The translations under genes were made by a program, and so were the position numbers. Source: an uncultured Subdoligranulum sp. (GTDB taxonomy: Bacteria > Bacillota_A > Clostridia > Oscillospirales > Ruminococcaceae). Taken from it: a stretch of 22,993 nucleotides of DNA. Below the pieces are notes generated by a model that was not told the origin of the DNA, did not search any database, and worked only from the letters and a program-made list of their open reading frames with translations. Within the stretch, counting starts at the first letter, position 1, and each line of letters begins with the position of its first letter. Location of the stretch: the NCBI RefSeq assembly GCF_937890665.1, contig NZ_CALADU010000298.1:1-22993 (forward strand), in the 5' to 3' direction. Of the stretch, positions 7,713-16,234 are shown in pieces.

Positions 7713-8699
7713 TTATTCCTGATAGGGACCCATCTCGATGAGACCCAGATAGTAACAGCATTTTTGGATCTTCCAGCGGCCGTCCTCCCGCTTCAGCACC
7801 AGATCATAGCTGGCGCAGGCGTGGGCTTGGTCCACGTTCTCGTTGGTGTATACATAGGGATGTTCCCGCTGTTTGTGGCCGCACAGGCGGTAGAGATGCA
7901 GGTAGGCGGTATCACCGTCGATGCGCAAATCTTGGATCTGGCAACAATGCCCCCACAGACGATCCCGCTGCCGGTGGTACTTCAAAGCGGCGATCCAGCC
8001 GCGTTTGTCCATGGGTCCCCAGGGCTGAATGTCGGCGATCACATCCTCGCAGGCGATCTTCTCCACCTCGCAGAAGGACAGCGTGTCGATGCCAAAGGCA
8101 TAGCGGGTAAAGGCTTCGGCCACCTTTTCCTCCTCGGTAAGGACATCCTCCCCGTCGGGAATGCGGAACCATGGGGAATCCAGTTCCCCGTTGATGCAGG
8201 GCAGATGCAGCCCGGGATAGGTCTTGGGGTGGGGATCCTCGAAATACCATCCCGAGGAAAATTCCTCAAAGTTGCCGTCCTCCGGCAGAATGTCCAGCCG
8301 CAGTTCATCAATGCGCCAACCGGCGTCGGTGCGTACCCAGTGGTTGGCAAACATCATGTCAAAACGGGCGTACAGCGGCGCAGGGTCACCGTAGCGGCCC
8401 ACCAGACAGACCACATGGGCGATCTGCTGGGCCTGCCCCCCGGCCAGACGGGCATAGTAGTTGCAGACCTGACGGTGGAAAAAGTCAACGGCAGGCATAT
8501 CGCGGATAAAATACTCCATGCCGAACACGGTGTGCTGGGACCCGTCGGCATAGGCCTTGGCACAGCTGAGATAGCATTTGGCATCCACGGTAAAAATGCC
8601 GCGCAGGGCTTGGTTCAGGTCGGCACGTTCCCGCTGGGGCAGCAGACCTACAAAAGAGTCAAAATTCCGGCGGATCTCGTCATAATCGTTCCGCGGCAT
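7713..8699 (-). CDS. Tandem SnoaL-like (NTF2-fold) protein
   Basis: This 328-residue soluble protein is built from two SnoaL/NTF2-like domains. The first covers about residues 5-145 and ends in DAGWRIDELRLDILPEDG. The second covers about 190-328 and ends in DGRWKIQKCCYYLGL. Both carry the family's terminal 'G.W.I.' strand and an internal region rich in Trp, Tyr and His (for example AHVVCLVGRY and LHLYRLCGHK). SnoaL-fold proteins include cyclases, isomerases, dehydratases and non-enzymatic binders, so the fold alone does not give the reaction. The gene lies between the PTS permease and the phosphotriesterase-family hydrolase in one minus-strand operon, with an AAGGAG ribosome site before ATG 8699. 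A role in processing the aglycone or a modified sugar is possible. The double-domain layout in a sugar PTS operon is unusual. Confidence 0.82.
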   Translation of the reverse strand: MPRNDYDEIRRNFDSFVGLLPQRERADLNQALRGIFTVDAKCYLSCAKAYADGSQHTVFGMEYFIRDMPAVDFFHRQVCNYYARLAGGQAQQIAHVVCLVGRYGDPAPLYARFDMMFANHWVRTDAGWRIDELRLDILPEDGNFEEFSSGWYFEDPHPKTYPGLHLPCINGELDSPWFRIPDGEDVLTEEEKVAEAFTRYAFGIDTLSFCEVEKIACEDVIADIQPWGPMDKRGWIAALKYHRQRDRLWGHCCQIQDLRIDGDTAYLHLYRLCGHKQREHPYVYTNENVDQAHACASYDLVLKREDGRWKIQKCCYYLGLIEMGPYQE

Positions 8700-8740
8700 A
8701 GGGCAGACACTCCTTTCAACGGGGCCGCAGTGCGGTCGGT

Positions 8741-10096
8741 TCAGGCTTTTTTATCTTCGTATCCCAGTACCAGCGCCAGCAGGGCGGCCACACCGATGGA
8801 CAGTACCATGCCGATGAGGTAGTAGGGGAAGGTGGGACCAAAATAGCCGGGGAAGTTCAGCACGCCGGCAAAGAGGAAAGCCATCACTTTGGTACGGGTC
8901 ACGCCCACCACGGCGCCGCCCACGGCACCGCCCAGAATGACGCAGAGGTTGAGCTTTTTGTATTTGGTCAGCAGACCGTAGAGGATGGGTTCGGTCACGC
9001 CGGTGAACAGACCGGTCAGGAAGCCGGTGAGGGACAACTGCTTGAGGGCGGTATCCTTGCTGCGCAGGAAAACGGCCAGCGCCACACCCACCTGTGCATA
9101 CGGGCCCATCATCCACATGGGGGTGAAATAATCGTAGCCCAGATTGTTGATGTTGATGAGGATGATGGGAATAATGCCCCATTGCAAACCGAACATAGCC
9201 ATATAACCGCACAGACCGCCGCCGATGATACCGGCGATGAGGGGGTTAAAGCGGACCAGCGCGTTGAGCCCGTTGCCCAGCAGGGTGCTCAGCGAGTTGC
9301 CCACAGGGCCGAAGACCAGCGCGGTCAGCGGCACAACGACGACCATACCCACCAGTGTGATGACCAGATTGCGGATGCTGTCCGGCAGGACCTTGGACAG
9401 TTTATGGTCCACAAGGGCGTACAAGCCCACACCGGCGATGGCGGGCAGCACCGTGCTGGTATAACTCTGCATGATCAGGGGGATGCCCAGGAAGGTGACG
9501 CCGCCCTCCACCTCAGACAAGGCCATAAAGGTGGGGTGGATCAGCGCGCCGCCGATCATCACAGCCACAAAGGGGTTGGTATGGAACTGCTTGGCAGCGG
9601 TAAAGGAAAGCAAAATGGGGAAGAAGTAGAACAGGGTGTTGCTGGCGGCAGACAAAACGGCATAGGTACCGCCGGCGGTGTCGATCCAGTTCATGGAACT
9701 GGCAAGGCTCAGCAGACCGGTGATGATGCCGGAGCACATCAGCAGCGGCAGGTAAGGCGCAAAAATGCCGGAAATGGCATTGAAGATCCGGTCCAGCGGA
9801 CGACCCTTTTCGGCAGCGGCGGGCTGCTGGTCTTGGGCGGTGATGCCGGTGGCGGGCAGCAGGGGCATCAACTCGTTGTACACTTTGTTTACATTGTTGC
9901 CGATGACGACCTGGATCTGGGTGCCGCTGCCCAGAACGTTCAGCACACCGTCGGTTTGTTTCAGCGCGTCGGTCTGTACCGACTCGCCGGTTTGCAGGGT
10001 AAAGCGAAGGCGTGTGGCACAGTGGTATACATTTTTGACGTTTTTCGCACCGCCGACCAGCTCCAAAACGCGAACGGCGATCTCCTGATTGGTCAT
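8741..10096 (-). CDS. PTS transporter subunit EIIBC, beta-glucoside family
   Basis: This is a 451-residue sugar phosphotransferase permease. Residues 1-90 form the EIIB domain with the phospho-accepting Cys26 in YHCATRLRF. Residues about 105-445 form the membrane EIIC domain with about ten hydrophobic segments and the signature loop GVTEPILYG. It imports a beta-glucoside-like sugar and phosphorylates it at carbon 6. The EIIA domain that often ends BglF-type proteins is absent, and no separate EIIA gene is in the window, so EIIA must come from elsewhere. Start ATG 10096 follows a strong AAGGAGG; the reading frame is open further upstream but without support. It is first in the minus-strand operon and diverges from an RpiR regulator. 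The GH1 6-phospho-beta-glucosidase downstream of that regulator is the obvious next step in the pathway. Confidence 0.94.
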   Translation of the reverse strand: MTNQEIAVRVLELVGGAKNVKNVYHCATRLRFTLQTGESVQTDALKQTDGVLNVLGSGTQIQVVIGNNVNKVYNELMPLLPATGITAQDQQPAAAEKGRPLDRIFNAISGIFAPYLPLLMCSGIITGLLSLASSMNWIDTAGGTYAVLSAASNTLFYFFPILLSFTAAKQFHTNPFVAVMIGGALIHPTFMALSEVEGGVTFLGIPLIMQSYTSTVLPAIAGVGLYALVDHKLSKVLPDSIRNLVITLVGMVVVVPLTALVFGPVGNSLSTLLGNGLNALVRFNPLIAGIIGGGLCGYMAMFGLQWGIIPIILININNLGYDYFTPMWMMGPYAQVGVALAVFLRSKDTALKQLSLTGFLTGLFTGVTEPILYGLLTKYKKLNLCVILGGAVGGAVVGVTRTKVMAFLFAGVLNFPGYFGPTFPYYLIGMVLSIGVAALLALVLGYEDKKA

Positions 10097-10214
10097 TGAG
10101 ATTCCTCCTTGTTGTCTTTCTCGCTTCTTTTGGGAAAAAGACTGCGTTTTGCTGGCCAACAAAACCGTCTTCTGTGGAATGAAAACTCTGCAAGCACTCG
10201 CGTTCTCTACTGCC

Positions 10215-10244
10215 AGTATACGCACAGAAAGACTTGCCACGCAA
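10215..10244 (-). promoter_or_regulatory. Promoter of the PTS operon
   Basis: On the minus strand, TTGCGT (plus 10239-10244) and TATACT (plus 10215-10220) are 18 bases apart. The -35 is part of a small inverted repeat CTTGC-GTG-GCAAG (10233-10245). The RpiR promoter uses the same -35 hexamer. Confidence 0.6.
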
Positions 10245-10267
10245 GATGTTTTGGACAAATTGTGAAA

Positions 10268-10286
10268 TGTTCCTGCCAAATGGAAC
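10268..10286. promoter_or_regulatory. Candidate RpiR operator in the divergent region
   Basis: GTTCC-N8-GGAAC (10269-10273 and 10282-10286) is a dyad between the two divergent promoters. Its left part, TGTTCCTGCCAAA (10268-10280), is repeated exactly, in reverse orientation, before the GH1 gene at 11204-11216. No search or binding result was available; the role is inferred from position and repetition. Confidence 0.5.
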
Positions 10287-10328
10287 TTGTTTTTTGTGAA
10301 AAATAGGGGGTGTCTTGGGGTCCTGTGC

Positions 10329-10357
10329 TTGCGTGGACAGGGGGATTTTCGTATAAT
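10329..10357 (+). promoter_or_regulatory. Promoter of the RpiR regulator gene
   Basis: TTGCGT (10329-10334) and a perfect TATAAT (10352-10357) have a 17-base spacer. Transcription would start near 10364, leaving a leader of about 43 bases before GTG 10407. Confidence 0.75.
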
Positions 10358-10406
10358 ACAGCTAGAATGTGATTTTCCGGCCCGCATGAAGAGAGGGAGG
10401 ATTTCC

Positions 10407-11148
10407 GTGTTTACCTATGAACAGATCCGGCAGATGAATGATCTGGAGATCATGATCTATAACTATGTGGTTTCCCACGGGGAAGAAGTGGCGGGCATGA
10501 CCATCCGGGAATTGGCCCAGCAGCTTCATGTGTCCGCTACCACCATCCTGCGCTTTTGCGGCAAGGTGGGGTGTGAGGGCTATTCCGAGTTCAAGTACCG
10601 TCTGCGGGCTTTTTTGAAAGAAAAGCAGGCCGCCGATACCGAGATGGATTATACCTTTATTCAGGACTTCTTTTCCCGGGTGAAGGACAGCGACCTGAAC
10701 GGATTCCATTCGCCGTGTGGCGCAGATCATCTACCGCAAAGAACGGGTGTTTTTTATCGGTATGGGCACCAGCGGTACGCTGGGCAAGTACGGCGCCCGG
10801 TATCTGTCCAATCTGGGCAAAAGCGCCTTTTATCTGGACGATCCGTTCCACCCTACCGAGAATGGAAACTATGACGATACGGTGGTGGTGGCGCTGTCGG
10901 TCAGCGGGGAGCAGCGGTTTCTGTATAAGCAGATCGACGGCCTGAAAAAAGGCAAGGCCACCATCGTCAGCATTACCAACACCAAACAGTGTACCTTGGC
11001 CGGCATTTCGGACTATAATATCGCCTACTACATCCCCATGCGGGTGCTGCCCGGCGGATACAATGTGACTTCCTCCATCCCGGTGGTGTATATTCTGGAA
11101 AAGCTGGCCCACGAGATCCATCGCCTGCTGGAAGAACAAGAAGGCTGA
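10407..11148 (+). pseudogene. RpiR/MurR-family transcriptional regulator, interrupted by a frame shift near 10701
   Basis: Two adjoining reading frames make one RpiR-type regulator of normal size (about 247 residues). The first frame, from GTG 10407 with GGGAGG six bases upstream, gives the N-terminal helix-turn-helix (MTIRELAQQLHVSATTILRF) through VKDSDLN. The second frame, readable from about 10702 (DSIRRVAQIIYRKERVFFIG) to the stop at 11146-11148, gives the SIS sugar-phosphate-binding domain (GMGTSG, VVALSVSGEQ). Removing one base at the GG at 10701-10702 restores a single protein. In the literal sequence the first frame instead runs on to 10874 without the SIS domain. RpiR proteins sense phosphorylated sugars; here the likely targets are the divergent PTS operon and GH1. 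It may be a true mutation or a sequencing error. Confidence 0.85.
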
Positions 11149-11166
11149 CCTCCCGACAAAACATAG

Positions 11167-11206
11167 GACCACATCGCTGCGCAGCGGCGGTGTGGTCTTG
11201 TTTTTT
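11167..11206 (+). terminator. Terminator after the RpiR gene
   Basis: GACCACA (11167-11173) pairs with TGTGGTC (11191-11197), with further GC pairs inside (CGCTGC/GCAGCG). The stem is followed by TTGTTTTTT. The T tract overlaps the shared operator-like word at 11204. Confidence 0.82.
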
Positions 11207-11216
11207 GGCAGGAACA
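11204..11216 (+). promoter_or_regulatory. Second copy of the putative RpiR operator word, upstream of GH1
   Basis: TTTGGCAGGAACA is the exact reverse complement of 10268-10280 in the PTS/RpiR control region. It sits about 190 bases before the GH1 start. Only one half of the GTTCC/GGAAC dyad is kept here. Downstream, TAAGAT at 11283-11288 is a possible -10 without a clear -35. Confidence 0.42.
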
Positions 11217-11297
11217 AATCCCCAATCAGGGTGACAAACTCCCAAATCACCAAACGCTCTTCCCAACCGGGGCGCCGCTGTGTAAGATGAAACGTAG

Positions 11298-12833
<1,536 letters not shown>

Positions 12834-12917
12834 GAACGGCTTTTGCCCTAGATCTGACCACCCGTTCAACCGAAATAGAAAAAGAAGTTGTGGCGAAAAA
12901 CACCCGCTCGCCCACAC

Positions 12918-12964
12918 AAAAAAACAGCGCCGGAATTTGTGCACGCCGCACAAATTCCGGCGCT
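12918..12964 (-). terminator. Strong terminator of the minus-strand GNAT/PD-(D/E)XK-like pair
   Basis: A perfect 17-bp inverted repeat (12926-12942 and 12948-12964, 5-base loop) is followed on the minus strand by GTTTTTTT. It lies 90 bases after the stop at 13054. GH1 has no clear terminator of its own on the plus strand and may use this hairpin as well. Confidence 0.85.
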
Positions 12965-13053
12965 GCCTCTTTCGGTGTCCGGCCCGGTGCTAACTTGCCA
13001 AAACGGGAACGGCGTTTTCCTAAGCAGAAAGAACTTGGCTTCTGCGGCTCCGG

Positions 13054-13512
13054 TCAAACGGAATGCGGCAGGCGGTCGGCCACCGGGACTTCCGCTTGCA
13101 GCTTACGGAGCAGCGCCAGAGAAATGGGGCGCTGGCCGTTTTTTTGCATTTTTCCGCAGTGGTTCCAGACCAGCGTGCCCGGACCGTTGTACTCTTCGGT
13201 AAAGGTTCCGTCGGGATGAATTTTCAAAACGAGCAGCCATTCCGGTTCGCTGGACAGCGCAACCCGTTGAATCTGGGTGGCTTTGATCTGTACCAGACGT
13301 CCGTCGGGCGCCTTGGCGTCATGGGTTTCCGCAGAGGCTTCAAACAGTTGCAATCCGTAGTAGCTGGCGGCAAGGGCTTCCCCGATGCTGCCGATCATAT
13401 GACCGTCCGGTGTGTAGTGCCTGCCGGGGAACAGTTGCTCCAACTCCCGTGAGATGGCATACAGCGCCTTGATCTTTTCCGCTACAGATGTCTGCAAAGA
13501 AACGTTGTTCAT
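13054..13512 (-). CDS. Small DUF6998-like protein with a PD-(D/E)XK nuclease-type core
   Basis: This is a 152-residue soluble protein. After an N-terminal helix (residues 8-28), the segment IGSIGEALAASYYGL (Glu45), then HDAKAPDGR (Asp65) and LVQIKATQ (Gln75-x-Lys77), has the order and spacing of the E...D...(E/Q)xK core of PD-(D/E)XK nucleases. The EYNGPGTLVWNHCGKMQKNG stretch follows. I recall such sequences under the name DUF6998, whose function is not established; the nuclease link is my inference from the motif. ATG 13512 is preferred because AAGGAAG sits seven bases upstream; ATG 13518 is possible. It follows a GNAT gene on the same strand after 62 bases without a terminator, and its own strong terminator comes after it. 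No methylase or other defence gene is nearby. Confidence 0.72.
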   Translation of the reverse strand: MNNVSLQTSVAEKIKALYAISRELEQLFPGRHYTPDGHMIGSIGEALAASYYGLQLFEASAETHDAKAPDGRLVQIKATQIQRVALSSEPEWLLVLKIHPDGTFTEEYNGPGTLVWNHCGKMQKNGQRPISLALLRKLQAEVPVADRLPHSV

Positions 13513-13574
13513 CACCATACTTCCTTTCCTAAAAACCTTCTGGCGCACCTTCTGTGCTCGCGATGCTTGCAGGC

Positions 13575-13844
13575 TTACCCCATCAAATCCTGTTCTTCCG
13601 GGTGGGTCTGGAACCAATGTACGGCGTAGGAGCAGGTGGGCTTGGCCTTGCGGCCTTCCCGGCGCAGGGTGTCCGCCACTGCGCGCAAAAGCTGCCCGGC
13701 TACGCCTTGGCCCCGCAGCGAGGCATCCACAAAGGTGTGGTTGATGACGGCCACCCCTGCCTGCTCGGGGAAGGTCACCTCCGCCAGCAGTTTTCCTGTT
13801 TCATCCAGCGCAAAAATCCGGCCGGGTTCGCTGCAAAACTCCAT
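13575..13844 (-). CDS. Small GNAT-family N-acetyltransferase (COG2388/YjdJ-like)
   Basis: This 89-residue protein is a minimal GNAT domain. It has beta strands with FALDETGKLLAEVTF, the acetyl-CoA-binding loop in FVDASLRGQGVAGQLL (the R-G-x-G-x-A/G motif), and a C-terminal KPTCSYAVHWFQTHPE. This pattern is typical of the short COG2388 family, whose natural substrates are mostly unknown. Length and motifs are complete. ATG 13844 has GAGGTGA as ribosome site; the upstream start codons are less well placed. It is the first gene of a two-gene minus-strand unit with the PD-(D/E)XK-like protein and diverges from the two-component system. Confidence 0.87.
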   Translation of the reverse strand: MEFCSEPGRIFALDETGKLLAEVTFPEQAGVAVINHTFVDASLRGQGVAGQLLRAVADTLRREGRKAKPTCSYAVHWFQTHPEEQDLMG

Positions 13845-14000
13845 TACGATCACCTCTGCTTTCAGTGTAGCAAAAAAATCCCCCAAGGGCAACCGCCCGG
13901 TTTTTCGCGGCTGTGGACGGGGACTTTTTTACAGCCTTGCCGTTCCCATACTCCCGGCGGTGGGATGGGTACGGGCAGAAACGCCGGACAATTTTCAATT

Positions 14001-14037
14001 TTTATTTCTATTTAAGTTTCGTCGTGCATGCTATAAT
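14001..14037 (+). promoter_or_regulatory. Promoter of the two-component system
   Basis: An extended -10 TGCTATAAT (TATAAT at 14032-14037) lacks a consensus -35. The -35 area is AT-rich with TTTA at 14001-14004 and 14011-14014, and ATTTAAGTTTCG at 14010-14021. A close copy, ATTTAGTTTCG, lies in the VTC operon promoter at 16104-16114, so autoregulation is possible. Confidence 0.6.
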
Positions 14038-14097
14038 TGGGTTAGAAATAAGGACCCACTTTCTGCAACAACGGCGAAGCAAAGAGGAGTGCCCCCT

Positions 14098-14772
14098 ATG
14101 AGACTTTTACTGGCGGAGGATGAAAAAGCGCTGTCCAAGGCGCTGGCGACCATTCTGGAGAGAAACAAGTATTCGGTGGATGCGGCCTATGACGGGCAGG
14201 AAGCACTGGAGTATCTGGACGCGGGAAACTATGACGGCGTGATTTTGGACATCATGATGCCCAAGGTGGATGGCATTACCGTGCTGCGGGAGATCCGGAA
14301 GAAGGGAAACCTGATCCCGGTACTGCTGTTGACGGCCAAATCCGAGGTGGACGACAAGGTGCTTGGTCTGGATGCCGGCGCGAACGATTATCTCACAAAG
14401 CCCTTCAATGCAAGGGAATTGTTGGCGCGGATCCGGGCCATGACCCGGACTCAGACGGCGCAGGCGGATTCGCGGCTGAAAATCGGCAACGTCACGCTGG
14501 ACCGGGCCACCTACGAACTTTCCACCCCCTCCGGGAGCTACCGGCTGGCGAACAAAGAGTTCCAGATGATGGAAATGCTGATGGCGAACCCCAAGAACCT
14601 GATCTCCTCGGAGCGGTTTATGGAAAAGATCTGGGGGTATGACAGCGAAGCGGAAATCAATGTGGTGTGGGTATATATCTCGTATCTTCGCAAAAAGCTG
14701 ACGGCGCTGCACGCCAACATCCAGATCAAGGCCATGCGGAACGCCGGGTACACACTGGAGGAGATGGCATGA
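14098..14772 (+). CDS. Two-component response regulator, OmpR/PhoB family
   Basis: This is a 224-residue regulator. The receiver domain covers residues 1-118, with the acidic pair Glu7/Asp8, phospho-acceptor Asp51 (VILDIMMP), Thr79 and Lys101 (LTKPF) all present. A winged-helix OmpR-type DNA-binding domain occupies about 130-222 (KEFQMMEMLMANP, then VVWVYISYLRKKL and RNAGYTL). ATG 14098 has an AAAGAGGAG ribosome site. Its last codons overlap the kinase start (ATGA), so the pair is translationally coupled. It probably controls its own promoter and the VTC operon downstream, judging from similar repeats in both promoters. The signal is unknown. Confidence 0.95.
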   Translation: MRLLLAEDEKALSKALATILERNKYSVDAAYDGQEALEYLDAGNYDGVILDIMMPKVDGITVLREIRKKGNLIPVLLLTAKSEVDDKVLGLDAGANDYLTKPFNARELLARIRAMTRTQTAQADSRLKIGNVTLDRATYELSTPSGSYRLANKEFQMMEMLMANPKNLISSERFMEKIWGYDSEAEINVVWVYISYLRKKLTALHANIQIKAMRNAGYTLEEMA

Positions 14773-16013
14773 TACGCACACTGCGCAGTAAACTGATCCT
14801 TGCGTCCATGGTGTCGCTGCTGTTGGTGCTGACGATCATTTTTGGAACGGTAGGGATCCTGAATTACAGAAAGATCTTGGCGGACGCCGACAGCATTCTG
14901 GCGATTTTACAAGAAAACGATGGCAATTTCCCCGACGGCAAACACCCCGAAGGGGAGTCCTTCTCGGGGGAGCCGGCGCCCAAAGGGAACCACCTTTTTT
15001 CCCCCGAACTGCCTTATGAATCCCGGTATTTTTCCACTTTTCTGAACAGCGATGGAACGGTGGTGTCGGTAAACACCGGGAAGATCGCGGCGGTCGATAC
15101 GGAAACCGCCATAGAATACGCGCAGTCGGTCTTTGCCGAGGGAAAGACCCGGGGCTTTGTGGGGGATTACCGGTACATCCGGTACGCAGCAGGGGACGAG
15201 GTGCATATCATCTTTCTGGACTATGGGCGAGAGATGCGCTCGTTCCGCACCTTTTTGTTCACAAGCGCCGGGGTAGGGGTGATCGGTCTGCTGGCGGTGC
15301 TGCTGTTGTTGGTCGTTCTTTCCGGGCGGATCGTGAAGCCTTTTTCGGAAAATTACGAGAAGCAAAAACAGTTCATCACCGATGCCGGCCATGAACTGAA
15401 AACCCCGCTGACCATCATTGACGCAGACGCGGAAGTGCTGGAGATGGACCTTGGGGAAAACGAGTGGCTGCAGGACATCCAGAACCAAACCAAGCGGCTG
15501 GCCCAACTGACCAACAGCTTGATCCAACTGTCGCGGATGGAAGAACAGCCCCAGACCGAGAAGATCGAGTTCCCCATCTCGGACGTGGCGGAAGAAACGC
15601 TGGAAACCTTCCAAGCCCTTGCCAAAACCCACAACAAAACGCTTTCGGGGCAGATCGAGCCGATGCTTTCCATGACGGGGGACGAAAAGGCCATCCAGCA
15701 GTTGATCAGCATTCTGCTGGACAATGCCGTGAAGTATTCCAACGCGGACGGAAAGATTGAACTTGCCCTGAAAAAGCAGAAAAACACCCTCCAGCTAAGC
15801 GTGTGGAACACTGCGGACGAGATCTCCCGGGAAGAGCTGGCCCATCTGTTCGACCGGTTTTACCGCGCGGATAAATCCCGAAATTCCAAGACCGGCGGTT
15901 ATGGGCTGGGGCTTTCCATTGCGTCGGCGGTTGTCAATTCCCACAAGGGCAAGATCACCGCAAGTTCGCCGGATGGAAAATCTCTGCGGATCGTGGCGAC
16001 CTTCCCGTTGTAA
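14769..16013 (+). CDS. Sensor histidine kinase of the two-component system
   Basis: This 414-residue membrane kinase has a first transmembrane segment at about residues 8-31, an extracytoplasmic sensor of about 125 residues (32-160) and a second segment at about 163-185. A HisKA domain follows almost directly, with the phosphorylated His208 in DAGHELKTPL. The catalytic HATPase domain has its N box at LLDNAVKYSN (Asn319) and a G box at GGYGLGLSIA. No clear HAMP domain separates the second segment from HisKA. The start ATG overlaps the TGA of the response regulator gene. The external loop holds no motif I recognise. A strong terminator follows, so the kinase ends the transcript and the VTC operon has a separate promoter. 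Confidence 0.95.
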   Translation: MIRTLRSKLILASMVSLLLVLTIIFGTVGILNYRKILADADSILAILQENDGNFPDGKHPEGESFSGEPAPKGNHLFSPELPYESRYFSTFLNSDGTVVSVNTGKIAAVDTETAIEYAQSVFAEGKTRGFVGDYRYIRYAAGDEVHIIFLDYGREMRSFRTFLFTSAGVGVIGLLAVLLLLVVLSGRIVKPFSENYEKQKQFITDAGHELKTPLTIIDADAEVLEMDLGENEWLQDIQNQTKRLAQLTNSLIQLSRMEEQPQTEKIEFPISDVAEETLETFQALAKTHNKTLSGQIEPMLSMTGDEKAIQQLISILLDNAVKYSNADGKIELALKKQKNTLQLSVWNTADEISREELAHLFDRFYRADKSRNSKTGGYGLGLSIASAVVNSHKGKITASSPDGKSLRIVATFPL

Positions 16014-16032
16014 GGGGGCCGCCGCGCATGGT

Positions 16033-16069
16033 AAGGACGCCGCCCTGCGGAGGGCGGCGTCCTTTTTTT
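16033..16069 (+). terminator. Terminator after the kinase gene
   Basis: A 14-bp stem (16033-16046 with 16051-16064, core GGACGCCGCCCT) has a 4-base GCGG loop and seven T. Confidence 0.95.
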
Positions 16070-16092
16070 GGCGGCTGCCGGCCAACGGCAAA

Positions 16093-16148
16093 TTTAAAGT
16101 AGAATTTAGTTTCGGGTTTAGGCTTGTCTAAGGTTTGGACGGTATACT
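16093..16148 (+). promoter_or_regulatory. Putative activator-dependent promoter of the VTC operon
   Basis: TATACT at 16143-16148 is the likely -10, and no acceptable -35 stands in front of it. Instead, three TTTA words start at 16093, 16105 and 16117, exactly 12 bases apart, and end at the edge of the -35 region. This layout suits an OmpR-type activator binding direct repeats on one face of the helix. The middle repeat lies in ATTTAGTTTCG, which resembles a word in the regulator gene's own promoter. Confidence 0.5.
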
Positions 16149-16234
16149 GTCCTCGAACGGAAGGGATTCTGCCGCAGCGGCCGAAAAGACCGGCGGCAAA
16201 AGGGTCCTGCTCAGGAGGTGTACAATCAGTTACC

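Larger units (their letters stand above)
10097..10406. other. Divergent control region between the PTS operon and the RpiR gene
   Basis: These 310 bases hold two outward promoters (minus strand 10215-10244, plus strand 10329-10357). Between them is a palindromic operator candidate (10268-10286), flanked by direct repeats TTGTGAAA at 10260-10267 and 10294-10301. No gene of its own was seen here. Confidence 0.6.

Noticed and set aside
9182..10099. 305-residue plus-strand open frame opposite the PTS gene
   Set aside because: The Gln/His/Gly-rich composition is what an antisense of a membrane protein gives. No start signal was seen.
10690..10720. Programmed frameshift in the RpiR gene
   Set aside because: No slippery heptamer with a downstream structure is evident, and RpiR genes are not known to be recoded. 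A simple indel or sequencing error is more likely.
12926..12964. Perfect 17-bp inverted repeat considered as an IS end or attachment site
   Set aside because: The 5-base loop, the T tract on the minus strand and the position after the gene ending at 13054 make it a transcription terminator. No transposase is near and there is no target duplication.
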